Origin: Nitrospira sp.
GTDB taxonomy: Bacteria; Nitrospirota; Nitrospiria; Nitrospirales; Nitrospiraceae
Direction: 5' to 3'
Length of the DNA: 58,562 nucleotides
Assembly: GCA_020853775.1 (NCBI GenBank)
Contig: JADYYH010000015.1
Location: 1-58,562, forward strand
How positions within the stretch are numbered: position 1 is the first letter of the stretch; each line of letters opens with the position of its first letter. Under the pieces are notes generated by a model. The model worked only from the letters and a program-made list of their open reading frames with translations. It ran no database searches and had not been told where the DNA came from. This document shows positions 6,896 through 15,477 of the stretch, in pieces. Made by a program: the position numbers and the translations under genes.

Positions 6896-7966
6896 TTATT
6901 TCGGCAATTGCGGCATGCTGAACTTTATCGGCTCTCCCGTCAACGCCTTCAGGAACATCACCAGATCGGTTTTCTCCTCTGCTGTCAGACCGAGCGGCCG
7001 CATCAGCGGACTGAGAGTGGGGTTGCTGCCGCCGCCTTGATCTAAGAATTCGACGACTTCCTCCAATGTTTTGAAGACGCCGTCGTGCATATAGGGAGCC
7101 GTTTCCGTAATGCTGCGAAGAGTCGGCGTTTTGAACGCCCCCTTGTCTTTTTCCGCCCTGCTGACGTTGTACCGCCCCAGATCTTCCTTCATCGGCCCGA
7201 CCTGAGGCACGCCGAGATTGTGGAACTGGTTGTCGGTAAAGTTCGGCCCGTTGTGGCACAGAATACAGCGCGCCTTTCCTTTAAAGAGTCCCAAGCCCCG
7301 CACTGCGGCTTCATCCATCGCCTTGGCATCACCGAGGACGTATTGATCAAAAGCGGAATTCGTGGATAGGACGGTGCGCTCATAGGCCGCGATGGCCTCG
7401 GCAATTCCCTGCAGATTGACATCCGTCCCGAAGACGGCTCGAAATTGTTGTTGATACCCCTTGATCTTGCCCAGTTTGGCGACCACGTGTTCGTGGGTCT
7501 CCGCCATTTCAACAGGGTTGTGGATCGGCCCGATCGCTTGCTCTTCCAATGACCGGGCACGACCATCCCAAAATTGCACATGATTGAAGCCGGTATTGTA
7601 GACCGTCGGCGATTGGCGACCACCAATTCCACCACCGACGCCGATGGACGTCTGGCGGGAGTCCGCAAATCCCGTTCCGGGGTTATGACAAAACGCGCAG
7701 GAGATCGCATTGTTCTTGGATAATCGTCCGTCGAAATACAGCTGCTTCCCCAACTCGATTTTGGCGGCGTAATTCACGTTCGAAGACGGGATCGGCACCA
7801 CGGTCGGCAGTGGCCCGATATCAGGCACCGTTACGTCGTCGATGGTCACCGTCCCATGAGGCGCGTGGCTGGTTGGTGAGGCACCGACCAGCCCTTCACC
7901 AATTCCGAAGGCAGAGACACACAGTAGTACGAGGATGAAGCAGAGCGGCAAAACCGTTCGCACCAT
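6896..7966 (-). CDS. Di-heme cytochrome c peroxidase / MauG-family protein
   Basis: About 356 residues with an N-terminal signal segment and two heme c sites. The first is CAFCH (near residue 92 from the longer start) within NNAISCAFCHNPGTGFAD, and the second is CILCH near residue 236. The segments FWDGRARSLEEQA and APYMHDG are typical of bacterial di-heme cytochrome c peroxidases and MauG-like proteins. They reduce hydrogen peroxide with electrons from small cytochromes, or modify partner proteins. AAGGAGG lies eight bases before ATG 7966 but only two before ATG 7972, so the inner start is preferred. It is the first gene of the four-gene set. Confidence 0.92.
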   Translation of the reverse strand: MVRTVLPLCFILVLLCVSAFGIGEGLVGASPTSHAPHGTVTIDDVTVPDIGPLPTVVPIPSSNVNYAAKIELGKQLYFDGRLSKNNAISCAFCHNPGTGFADSRQTSIGVGGGIGGRQSPTVYNTGFNHVQFWDGRARSLEEQAIGPIHNPVEMAETHEHVVAKLGKIKGYQQQFRAVFGTDVNLQGIAEAIAAYERTVLSTNSAFDQYVLGDAKAMDEAAVRGLGLFKGKARCILCHNGPNFTDNQFHNLGVPQVGPMKEDLGRYNVSRAEKDKGAFKTPTLRSITETAPYMHDGVFKTLEEVVEFLDQGGGSNPTLSPLMRPLGLTAEEKTDLVMFLKALTGEPIKFSMPQLPK

Positions 7967-8030
7967 AGACATGACCTCCTTATGGGCGTTGTGTCATCAA
8001 ACCGATGGACTGACTGCTATCGTGCAGGCC

Positions 8031-8058
8031 ATTGTACGCAGATTTAGCGATCATGCAA
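8031..8058 (-). promoter_or_regulatory. Candidate sigma-70 promoter of the peroxidase-OBAP-cytochrome set
   Basis: On the minus strand TTGCAT (8058-8053) and TACAAT (8036-8031) are spaced 16 bases apart, about 65 bases ahead of the peroxidase start. The -10 box differs from consensus at one position and the -35 at two or three. No operator was recognised. Confidence 0.4.
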
Positions 8059-8116
8059 GGTGAGACGGTACCGACACATACAGCAGCCGTCGATGGAGCA
8101 GTGACGCCGCTGGTCC

Positions 8117-8710
8117 TTAGCGCACGGTGGAGCGCATCAGACTATCGGCTTGGGGTGGAAGAAAGCCCTGGTACCCCTGATGCCGTTCGGCAAGTTCCAG
8201 CACCGAAAACGGTTGTCCGTCGATCATCTCAGGCGCAGTAAAGATCTGCCGCAGTGGTCCTCCCCGGGCGCCGACGATTTCTCCGGCAAAGACCACGCCC
8301 TTCGATTTCAGCTTCAGAATCGCCTGCTCGATGTCCTCGACCCGGACCGCCACATGATGAAACACACGATCGCCGAATTTTTCGACCCAACGCGGAATGA
8401 TACTGGTCTGACCGCGAGCGTCCGGATACGCCTGGTCGACAAACAACGCCGGATAGCCGGCTTTCCTGAACACCTTGGCATACCAGTCATCGTAGTAAAT
8501 CGTTTCATCGTACTCGTATCCGAGGGCAATGAATTCCTCCGCACGGTGGTCGATGTCCATGGTTCGGATCGTCAAATGGTCCATCACCGGCACAAACCCC
8601 ACGCCGATGTCGTCCAATGCGCGGCGAAGCATTCCGGCGGCGCTGTTCTGTGCGAGGAAGTCGGCCGTCATTCGAGCAATCACGGCATCCAGTTCAGCGG
8701 CTTGCCCCAT
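8117..8710 (-). CDS. VOC-fold dioxygenase-like protein
   Basis: A 197-residue vicinal-oxygen-chelate protein. Three metal-ligand candidates are placed as in 4-hydroxyphenylpyruvate dioxygenase-type enzymes: His45 (MDHLTIRT), His119 (FHHVAV) and Glu172 (SVLELAER). The exact substrate cannot be read from the sequence. Its neighbours suggest lysine breakdown, where a VOC-related enzyme (HglS, DUF1338) converts 2-oxoadipate; this protein is much shorter than HglS, so it would be an analogue at best. The ATG at 8710 lies 17 bases inside the end of the ALDH gene, and the preceding GGAGG supports it. The longer frame to 9022 is only ALDH antiframe. Confidence 0.75.
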   Translation of the reverse strand: MGQAAELDAVIARMTADFLAQNSAAGMLRRALDDIGVGFVPVMDHLTIRTMDIDHRAEEFIALGYEYDETIYYDDWYAKVFRKAGYPALFVDQAYPDARGQTSIIPRWVEKFGDRVFHHVAVRVEDIEQAILKLKSKGVVFAGEIVGARGGPLRQIFTAPEMIDGQPFSVLELAERHQGYQGFLPPQADSLMRSTVR

Positions 8711-10250
8711 GGTGTCCTCCTTCCGATCGCCCAAAAGTGATCCCCTGCGCCAGCGGCAATTGAGTCCCCCAATTGATTGTCGTGGTCTGACGCCGCATAT
8801 AGGCCTTCCAGGCGTCAGATCCCGCTTCACGTCCGCCCCCAGTCTGCTTCTCTCCGCCGAATGCTCCGCCGATCTCCGCGCCGGAGGTGCCGATGTTGAT
8901 GTTGGCAATACCGCAATCACTGCCCGTCGCCGATAGGAAGGCCTCGCTATGGCGAAGATGAGTGGTAAACAACGCGGACGATAATCCCTGCGGAACGGCA
9001 TTCTGCATCTCGATGGCCTCATCGAGCGTTCGATAGGTCATGACATACAAGATCGGAGCAAACGTTTCCTGCTGAACAATCTTCCAATAATTCTGAGCTC
9101 GCACGATCGTCGGTTCGACAAAATATCCCGGACGAGATAAGACCCGCCCCCCACAGAGCACCTCGCCGCCGGCTTGCTTCACGGCATCGAGTGCCGATCG
9201 ATACCGCGCCACGGCGTCGCCATCGATCAGCGGACCCATCATGACATCGGCCTGAAGCGGATCCCCGATGGTCACCTGCCTATAGGCGGAGAGGAGGCGC
9301 GACACGAGCGTATCGTACCGGGATTCCTGCACAACCACCCGCCTGGTGCTGGTGCAACGCTGTCCGGCAGAGCCGACTGCGCCGAAGACAATCGCGCTGG
9401 TGGCCAATTCCAGATCGGCAGTCTCATCGACGATGATGGCGTTGTTTCCGCTCAATTCTAAGAGGCTCCGGCCCAGGCGACGCCCCACTACCTCCGCCAC
9501 CTGCCTTCCCACCGGCACAGAACCGGTGAAGGAGATGAGTGGAAGCCGCTCATCTTGAACCATGCGCTCGGCCAGCTCGACCCGATCCGTCGTACAGAGC
9601 GCAAAGACGCCCGGGTGTCCGACGTCGTCCAGGACTCGATTGCAGAGATGCTGTATCGCCACTGCACAGAGCGGCGCCTTGGGCGAGGGTTTCCACAACA
9701 CCGTATTGCCGGTCGCGGCCGCGATGAATGCATTCCAAGCCCACACCGCGACCGGAAAGTTAAACGCGGTGATGACGCCTATCACGCCCAAGGGATGCCA
9801 TTGTTCGTACATCCGGTGTTGTGGCCGTTCCGAATGCATGGTGCGCCCGTACAACATGCGGGAGAGTCCCACGGCAAAATCGGCCATGTCGATCATCTCC
9901 TGCACTTCGCCATCGCCCTCGGCTTTAATCTTTCCCACTTCGAGAGCAATCAGACTGCCGAGGGCATCTTTCTGCTCTCTCAGCGCCTGCCCGATCCGGC
10001 GGATGACCTCGCCTCGTTTCGGCGCGGGCACCGTCCGCCATGACCGATGAATGTCCTGCAGGCCGATCACCAGGGCGTCGTAGTCGTCATCCGAGCACCC
10101 ATAGACCCGACCTAGCGTGAGGCCTGTCGAGGGATTCCGGGATTCGATCACTCCTGCCTGCGTCGTACGTGTCCAGGTTGAGGAAGAAGAGCCTCCCCCC
10201 GATTGTTCCGGGGGCAAACCCAGCCGTGTGAAGAGTTCTTCTATCGTCAT
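8694..10250 (-). CDS. ALDH7-type aldehyde dehydrogenase (probable aminoadipate-semialdehyde dehydrogenase)
   Basis: A full-length NAD(P)-dependent aldehyde dehydrogenase of 518 residues. The catalytic cysteine is C299 in SAGQRCTSTRR and the general base is E265 in LLELSGNN; the cofactor-binding FTGSVPVGRQ is present. The sequence follows the antiquitin (ALDH7) pattern, whose known members oxidise alpha-aminoadipate semialdehyde to 2-aminoadipate in lysine degradation. The saccharopine-dehydrogenase-like gene ends seven bases upstream, which fits that reaction. The start at 10250 is chosen because the frame beyond it overlaps the upstream gene. The N-terminus has an unusual serine-rich stretch. 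Confidence 0.87.
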   Translation of the reverse strand: MTIEELFTRLGLPPEQSGGGSSSSTWTRTTQAGVIESRNPSTGLTLGRVYGCSDDDYDALVIGLQDIHRSWRTVPAPKRGEVIRRIGQALREQKDALGSLIALEVGKIKAEGDGEVQEMIDMADFAVGLSRMLYGRTMHSERPQHRMYEQWHPLGVIGVITAFNFPVAVWAWNAFIAAATGNTVLWKPSPKAPLCAVAIQHLCNRVLDDVGHPGVFALCTTDRVELAERMVQDERLPLISFTGSVPVGRQVAEVVGRRLGRSLLELSGNNAIIVDETADLELATSAIVFGAVGSAGQRCTSTRRVVVQESRYDTLVSRLLSAYRQVTIGDPLQADVMMGPLIDGDAVARYRSALDAVKQAGGEVLCGGRVLSRPGYFVEPTIVRAQNYWKIVQQETFAPILYVMTYRTLDEAIEMQNAVPQGLSSALFTTHLRHSEAFLSATGSDCGIANINIGTSGAEIGGAFGGEKQTGGGREAGSDAWKAYMRRQTTTINWGTQLPLAQGITFGRSEGGHHGASR

Positions 10251-10257
10251 GATTGAT

Positions 10258-11349
10258 CTAGGGTCGGAAACAGTCCCCGAAGCGATTGTCCAACACGTCC
10301 TGCAAGGAGAAATGTTCCTGCCTGATGAATCCCCGATAGGCGGATGGCCTAGCGAGTACCAGATCAAGCACACAACACAAGGATGACGCGGTGGTGACCT
10401 GAATCGCGGACCAGGTGCGCCCGAGCATCGTCCGAGGGTAGACTTTCTTCACGTAGGTCTCTTCAAACAACTCACCCTGTCGGGTCCCCGTCACCGCGGC
10501 GTATACCAACACCACGTCTTGATGCGTCTGCGGAATTGCCCGCTCCAGGATACGTTTGAGCGTCTCCCGGTCCTCATTCAGCTTGAGGTCGTTCATGAGG
10601 AATTGGATCTTTTCACAATGGCCGGGGTACCGCAGCGTCTTATAATTCATCGTCCGAACCCGGCCTCGATAGGTGTCTGCCAGGGTACCCAACCCGCCTG
10701 ACGTGTTGAACGCTTCGTAGAGCAGGCCGTCCAATTCAATCGTCTCGTATCCCTCCAAGGGCCGCAGGTGAACCTCTTCTCCCCCTTCAATTCCGACACA
10801 GATATTTCCATATTCGTTGAGTAACCCGTCGGTCGACCACGTCAGGGAATACTTCAACGCATTACTCGGGTTGACCGGAAGGGCGCCCACGCGCATCTTC
10901 ACGTGATCAATGGATTCAAAATGGCCGATGAGGTCGTTGGTGACGATGCTGATGAAGCCGGGGGCCAACCCGCATTGGGGGAGAAACGCTCGATCGGCGC
11001 CTTCGCTGATCGCCTTGACGCGTCCGGTGACGGCCACGTCTTCGGTGAGGTCGAAATAGTGGAGATGATGGGCCCGCGCAATCTCCGCCACCGCCTGGTT
11101 ATAAAAATACGGCAGACAGGAGATCACTGCGTCTAAACGGTGCGCAGTGACATAGGCGACGACCGAATCGGGCCGCCGCACATCCAGCGCGCATGGGGTG
11201 ACTGTCGTCAGCGCCAGATCGTCGATCAAGCGTTTCGGCGCATCCAGGGTGAGATCGGCCAGATGGACCTGATACTGTCCCTTAGCCGACAGCAGCCCTG
11301 CAATGAGAGACCCGATTTTCCCGGATCCGAGCACCAGTACCTGAGGCAT
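10258..11349 (-). CDS. Saccharopine dehydrogenase-family protein
   Basis: A 363-residue oxidoreductase with an N-terminal Rossmann fold (VLGSGKIGSLIAGLL, residues 6-20) and a saccharopine dehydrogenase C-terminal domain. Saccharopine dehydrogenases interconvert saccharopine with glutamate and aminoadipate semialdehyde; related members act on other amino-acid adducts. Segments such as YFDLTEDVAVTGRV and CGLAPGFISI are typical. GAGGTG lies six bases before the ATG. With the ALDH7-type and VOC genes directly downstream, the product likely supplies the semialdehyde for the next enzyme. The sequence does not show which direction or substrate is physiological. Confidence 0.87.
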   Translation of the reverse strand: MPQVLVLGSGKIGSLIAGLLSAKGQYQVHLADLTLDAPKRLIDDLALTTVTPCALDVRRPDSVVAYVTAHRLDAVISCLPYFYNQAVAEIARAHHLHYFDLTEDVAVTGRVKAISEGADRAFLPQCGLAPGFISIVTNDLIGHFESIDHVKMRVGALPVNPSNALKYSLTWSTDGLLNEYGNICVGIEGGEEVHLRPLEGYETIELDGLLYEAFNTSGGLGTLADTYRGRVRTMNYKTLRYPGHCEKIQFLMNDLKLNEDRETLKRILERAIPQTHQDVVLVYAAVTGTRQGELFEETYVKKVYPRTMLGRTWSAIQVTTASSLCCVLDLVLARPSAYRGFIRQEHFSLQDVLDNRFGDCFRP

Positions 11350-11457
11350 CCGTCACCTCATGGTCATTATACTCTTTCAGACTGAAATGACGAGGCTTTC
11401 AACCCCCAAGTTGAAGAATCAGGTGTACGGCGTGATACGAGGGAAACCTGATCGGAA

Positions 11458-12243
11458 CTAGGAAGAGGCCAAACGGGTACGAACGGGATTGATCAGCGCG
11501 GAAGACTTAGATGACGAGGAGGACGGCTGACTTTCCATGGCTTCGAACAACAGACAACACTTGAGCCGGCCACAGACGCCCAGCAATTTTGGGTCATCCA
11601 CCGGAAGCCCCATTCCACGGGCTTGCTTGACGGTCACCGGTTTGACCTCTGTCAGAAATGCGGCACAACAGAGCACGAGCCCGCAGGTATCGATTCCGCC
11701 TAATCGGCTGGCTTCGTCCCTGACTCCGACTTGACGCATTTCAATCCGCCCGCCGAACCGGCGAGCGAGCAAACGAACTAACTCGCGGAAATCGATGCGA
11801 TCCTCGGCCGTATACACGAAGGTCATCTGCCGGCGATGAAACGAGCAGAACACCTCAACCAGTTTCATCCTGAGTCCCAGCGCTATGGCCTGTTCCCGGC
11901 AAGCCTTCATGCCCTCTGAAGCCAGTCGCTCGTAGCGATCGATGGTCGCCGCATCCTCCGCGGTAGCTTTCCGGGCAATCGGCTGCAAGACACGCATAGG
12001 CGGGATAAATGGCATCGCCTGAGGAGCCCCATACACGACTCCGTAGCTCAACTCACCCGCAACATCGACCAAAACGCGATCGCCGACGGCAAGACTGGCT
12101 TCCCCGGCATCGAATTTCTTGACCTCGCCGCGGTCACGGATCTTCACACCCACAATCCTGACGACCGACGGGTACGGCTTCGCAAGCTCTTGCGCAAGAA
12201 GTTTATCGACCATGGCCGGATGATACACCATCCGATCTTTCAA
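11458..12243 (-). CDS. ricT: PSP1-domain protein (RicT/YaaT family)
   Basis: A 261-residue member of the PSP1 family, named RicT (YaaT) in Bacillus, where it joins RicA and RicF in a complex that affects RNase Y and phosphorelay signalling. The cysteine-rich core is clear: GGIDTCGLVLCCAAFL and LLGVCGRLKCCLLFE, cysteines known to hold Fe-S clusters in the Bacillus complex. The last 25 residues are serine-rich and disordered. GAGGA six bases ahead supports a TTG start at 12243; ATG codons at 12231 and 12213 are alternatives with weaker signals. The role outside Bacillus is not well defined. Confidence 0.85.
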   Translation of the reverse strand: MKDRMVYHPAMVDKLLAQELAKPYPSVVRIVGVKIRDRGEVKKFDAGEASLAVGDRVLVDVAGELSYGVVYGAPQAMPFIPPMRVLQPIARKATAEDAATIDRYERLASEGMKACREQAIALGLRMKLVEVFCSFHRRQMTFVYTAEDRIDFRELVRLLARRFGGRIEMRQVGVRDEASRLGGIDTCGLVLCCAAFLTEVKPVTVKQARGMGLPVDDPKLLGVCGRLKCCLLFEAMESQPSSSSSKSSALINPVRTRLASS

Positions 12244-12371
12244 TTGAAATCCTCAACACCGCCTCCGTCCGGAGAGAGACAGAAGAGGCCTGGAGAAATA
12301 GGGGATGGGCCGATTAAGCATAACCGGCTGATAAATATGAAGTTATAATCGGGGAAGACAAAAGAGGAAAT

Positions 12372-12455
12372 ATGTTAGGCTATCCGGGAGCAGGAATTCG
12401 GCGCAGAGGGCGCCCAGAAGAAAGACAGCGAGGGCACGGTGCGCATACCCAATAA
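12372..12455 (+). CDS. Possible 27-residue leader ORF ahead of the ImmA-like gene
   Basis: Begins at ATG 12372 after AGAGGAAAT and ends at 12455, 17 bases inside the next gene in another frame. The product is rich in arginine and glycine (GIRRRGRPEERQRG). TATAAT at 12344-12349 lies just upstream and could be the -10 box for both. Evidence is limited to the initiation signal and overlap. Confidence 0.25.
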   Translation: MLGYPGAGIRRRGRPEERQRGHGAHTQ

Positions 12456-12684
12456 AGTCGTCCTTCCATTCGGCTATCACATCATGATCCGGCAGGTCAC
12501 CGATTCAGAGATGAACCGCCAGGATGCCAACGCGGATGGGATTTGGGATAACGAAGCGAAAACCATCTATATCCGCAAGCGACTCCCGGTCACGCGACGT
12601 CGTTACATTCTGGCCCATGAGCTTGGCCACGCCTGGCTCGACTGGCAACATCGCTATTTGGACGACGGAAAGGCCCGCAGCTAG
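12439..12684 (+). CDS. Small ImmA/IrrE-type zinc metallopeptidase
   Basis: An 81-residue protein with the zinc-binding signature HELGH (in LAHELGHAWLDWQH) near residue 60. It is preceded by a segment that looks like a substrate-binding strand (KTIYIRKRL). Members of the ImmA/IrrE group cleave transcriptional repressors or DdrO-type regulators. This one is far shorter than usual and has no DNA-binding domain, and the third zinc ligand is not obvious, so it is a minimal or truncated version. The start is GTG 12439 with GAGG six bases ahead. No repressor partner gene is adjacent. Confidence 0.72.
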   Translation: MRIPNKVVLPFGYHIMIRQVTDSEMNRQDANADGIWDNEAKTIYIRKRLPVTRRRYILAHELGHAWLDWQHRYLDDGKARS

Positions 12685-12731
12685 CCCTCCTCGCAGAATA
12701 AAGGGCCACCTCTCCCCATTCAAGCCACGCT

Positions 12732-13214
12732 TCAGTCCCGATGAGTGCGCGCGAGTCGAAGGATTTCATTCCACTCGGACGGCTTCACCGGCTGTACCGA
12801 CAAGCGCGACCCCTTTCGAAGTAATTCCATCCCCTTTAAGCTCGCCTGGTCCCTGAGTAAGTCCAACGACAGCGGCGCGGCAAACTTGCGCACGAACCGG
12901 ATATCCACCATATCCCAGCGGGGCTGATCAGTGGGGCTGGCCGGATCGTAGTGCGCATCGTGCGGATCGAACTGCGTCGGATCGGGATAGGCCGTCTTGA
13001 CCACTTCGGCGATTCCCATGACACAAGGAGGCTGAGCGTTGCTGTGATAGAACAACACCTGGTCGCCGGTCTTCATCGTCCGCATGAAATTACGTGCTTG
13101 ATAGTTCCTCACCCCATCCCAGGCCGTGGTCTGCTTTGGCGCGCGCGCCAAAGCGTCGAGCGAAAATACGTTGGGCTCGGATTTCATCAACCAATAGTGC
13201 CGTCCCTCTGCCAT
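12732..13214 (-). CDS. EVE-domain protein
   Basis: A 160-residue protein that is a single EVE domain, related to human THYN1 and structurally to the YTH and PUA folds that read modified bases. Typical elements are YWLMKSEP at the N-terminus, WDGVRNYQARNFMR, and GDQVLFYHSN. The family may bind modified nucleic acids, but the physiological role is unsettled. AGGAGG five bases before the ATG makes the start secure. It is convergent with the ImmA-like gene and divergent from the YdcF-type gene. Confidence 0.9.
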   Translation of the reverse strand: MAEGRHYWLMKSEPNVFSLDALARAPKQTTAWDGVRNYQARNFMRTMKTGDQVLFYHSNAQPPCVMGIAEVVKTAYPDPTQFDPHDAHYDPASPTDQPRWDMVDIRFVRKFAAPLSLDLLRDQASLKGMELLRKGSRLSVQPVKPSEWNEILRLARTHRD

Positions 13215-13291
13215 ACCATCCTCCTGAACACTTGGTGTCCGTCACACCTCCGTGTATGCTGAGCATTCTTCCGGTCAACCGTGGAGCGCCT

Positions 13292-14110
13292 ATGGATCTC
13301 ACTCCCATGTGGTTCGCTGTCTATAAGACCTCAAAATATCTCCTCTATCCCCTGTCGTGGATCGTCATGTCGGGACTCTTGACCCTGGTCATGGCCTGTC
13401 TGCCCGTCAGGCCCACACGAACGACCTGGGTCAGGCGCTTCGCCTTCAGCACCATTCTGCTCCTGCTCCTCACTGCCACTCCGCTTCTTTCAACCATCTA
13501 TATTTCGCTGCTCGAGGGACGTTATCCGCCGTTCACCGCAACCCCCGCATCGAAATTCGACGCCGTGGTCGTTTTGGCAGGCGCTGTCTTCCAGAAGGGA
13601 TCTCTTCGGCCTACCGATGAGGCCTCGGAGACATCACGTCAGAGGACGACCTGTGGCGCAGAATTGTGGCTTCAGGGCTTGGCTCCCACACTGTTGCTCA
13701 CCGGGGGCGATGCGACTGTGCTTCGGACGGGCCCTTCTGTCTCCCGTGAGATGAAACGGTGGGCGCTCCGCCTTGGTGTGCCGGCATCGGTCATCCAGGT
13801 CGAGGAGCACTCCCGAACAACCTACGAAAACGCGGTGCAGACGAAGGCGCTTCTGGGGCCAGCCCGCATCCTCCTCGTCACCGCCGCCTATCATCTTCCC
13901 CGAGCCGTGGGCTTGTTTGAAAAGCAAGGCTTTACGGTCACCCCGGTGGCCTGCGGCTATGAAGCGACACACCACCCGGAACAGGCCTGGGAACAGAAAA
14001 CCCTGTTCGACTTCATCCCCACGGTTCGGGCGCTGCTTGTCAGCACGGAGGCCATCGACGAAGTGGCCGGCATCCTGGTCTATTGGATCACCGGCAAGTG
14101 GCAGCCCTGA
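13292..14110 (+). CDS. YdcF/DUF218-family membrane protein
   Basis: A 272-residue protein with two N-terminal membrane helices (residues about 10-35 and 48-70) and a DUF218 domain. Core motifs are FDAVVVLAGAV, LLLTGGDA, HSRTTYENA and LVTAAYHLPRA. The family includes SanA and ElyC-type proteins linked to cell-envelope integrity and peptidoglycan synthesis at low temperature. GGAG at 13282-13285 supports ATG 13292, and the first helix follows at once. The longer frame starting at 13094 is antisense to the EVE gene. Confidence 0.88.
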   Translation: MDLTPMWFAVYKTSKYLLYPLSWIVMSGLLTLVMACLPVRPTRTTWVRRFAFSTILLLLLTATPLLSTIYISLLEGRYPPFTATPASKFDAVVVLAGAVFQKGSLRPTDEASETSRQRTTCGAELWLQGLAPTLLLTGGDATVLRTGPSVSREMKRWALRLGVPASVIQVEEHSRTTYENAVQTKALLGPARILLVTAAYHLPRAVGLFEKQGFTVTPVACGYEATHHPEQAWEQKTLFDFIPTVRALLVSTEAIDEVAGILVYWITGKWQP

Positions 14111-14144
14111 GCCATCAGCCTCATGCGTCACGATGCGACAGTGA

Positions 14145-14516
14145 TTATTCTGTTGCGGCATCCGATTCGAGATGTGTGATCAAGGCCGCATAGGTTAATT
14201 CTCGAATCCGTGCCTTGGAGGAACCCGGCGGGCCGAGATTCGTTTCCAGCCACACCTGTTCCATGACCTGGCTGCGCGCCTCGTTACAATGCCGCCACAT
14301 TTCATGCAGAAACTCAAGCGGCATGCCGACTTGCAGACCTTCCGACTCAATCCGATCATCTAAAATCGAGAGCAAATCCGCGATGGCATGATCCGGCTGG
14401 TACGGAGGTGGGGAAAAACCGAACGCCTGCTGAGCCTGCGACTCCTGCCGAGCCTGCTCGACAAGATCTCGCATATATTCTTTTAACAAACCGATGATAT
14501 GGCCGGAAACACGCAT
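14145..14516 (-). CDS. Hypothetical protein
   Basis: A 123-residue, largely helical, acidic protein. The N-terminal third is glutamine-rich (RQESQAQQ), then FGFSPPPYQPDH begins the better-ordered part. No signal peptide, membrane helix or known motif is visible. It is convergent with the YdcF-type gene and divergent from the second YkgJ-type gene. The start is uncertain: no good ribosome binding site precedes the ATG at 14516 or the one at 14474. Confidence 0.6.
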   Translation of the reverse strand: MRVSGHIIGLLKEYMRDLVEQARQESQAQQAFGFSPPPYQPDHAIADLLSILDDRIESEGLQVGMPLEFLHEMWRHCNEARSQVMEQVWLETNLGPPGSSKARIRELTYAALITHLESDAATE

Positions 14517-14674
14517 GGGCGACAGAGTAGCCGCAACCGTCCCCGTGGGGCAAGACCGAGTCGGGCACCCATTGGTTGACCGTGTATTCCCTGGTTCTCT
14601 ATGATAGCTGCGGCAACACCCACACGGGCGTTCTCTTTGATCACGACCGCACGAAACGAGCTGACACCAGATCC

Positions 14675-15472
14675 GTGAGTCACCGGACAGCAGTGGAACA
14701 CTTCGAAATTTCTCTGCAGACCCCGAGTGGTGAGGTCTCCACTGCCATCGGCGTTCCGACGAGCTTCGTGCCGGTGACGGCGATTCTTCCCCTCATGCGC
14801 AGCCTCGGCGAAGAGGTCCAGACGCTGGAACTCGCTCGGGTGCGTGAAGCGGGGCAGACCGTGTCCTGTCAGAAGGGCTGCGCGGCCTGTTGTCGCATGC
14901 TGGTGCCGATTTCCGCTCCAGAAGCCTTCGCCCTCGCAAACAGCATCGACCGCCTCGCCCCCCAGGAACGCGAGCGGCTTCTGTCAAAAATTGACGTGGC
15001 GCAGCAGCACCTGGCCCGAGCCGGAGTCCTGCCACAACTGTCCGCCCTCGCTGAATCGCCAGACCCGATCAGTGATGAAGCCATCGAACCGTTGAACCGG
15101 GCGTATTATGCGCTTCGCATGCCCTGCCCCTTTCTGGACAATGAGGTCTGCAGCATCTACGAGGATCGACCGGCAGCCTGCCGGGAACTCGCCGTCACCT
15201 CTCCGGCCACAGACTGTCAAAACATGACGAATCCGACAATCCGGCCGGTTCCCGTTGCGGTTCGCATCAGTACAACCCTGAGCCTCCTCTGGGCGGACCT
15301 CACCGCCACCACACCGAGACTGATCCCGCTCCCACTGGCCATCGACTGGGCCAAGCGGCATCATGCCGAGCAGGCTGGCCGATGGGCCGGCACAGAGTTG
15401 TTCGAAAAGGCGATCGATAAAATCGGGCGGTATCTCGGTCAGGAACGGGCGCGCCGCGGAACCGGCGGATAG
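14675..15472 (+). CDS. YkgJ-family cysteine-cluster protein, long form
   Basis: The second CxxCxxCC protein of the window. The first cluster reads CQKGCAACC, and the second CPFLDNEVCSIYEDRPAACR; together they form the presumed metal site. An N-terminal beta-rich segment (FEISLQTPSGEVSTAIGVP) and a C-terminal helical extension make it longer than the family member at 916-1545. The start is unclear: the frame is open to 14576, and GTG 14675 or 14693 would begin just before the conserved part. No ribosome binding site decides it. Function unknown apart from likely iron or zinc binding. Confidence 0.82.
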   Translation: MSHRTAVEHFEISLQTPSGEVSTAIGVPTSFVPVTAILPLMRSLGEEVQTLELARVREAGQTVSCQKGCAACCRMLVPISAPEAFALANSIDRLAPQERERLLSKIDVAQQHLARAGVLPQLSALAESPDPISDEAIEPLNRAYYALRMPCPFLDNEVCSIYEDRPAACRELAVTSPATDCQNMTNPTIRPVPVAVRISTTLSLLWADLTATTPRLIPLPLAIDWAKRHHAEQAGRWAGTELFEKAIDKIGRYLGQERARRGTGG

Positions 15473-15477
15473 AGCAT

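Noticed and set aside
8711-9022. N-terminal extension of the VOC protein
   Set aside because: The sequence is the ALDH gene read in another frame, and the internal ATG has a good ribosome binding site.
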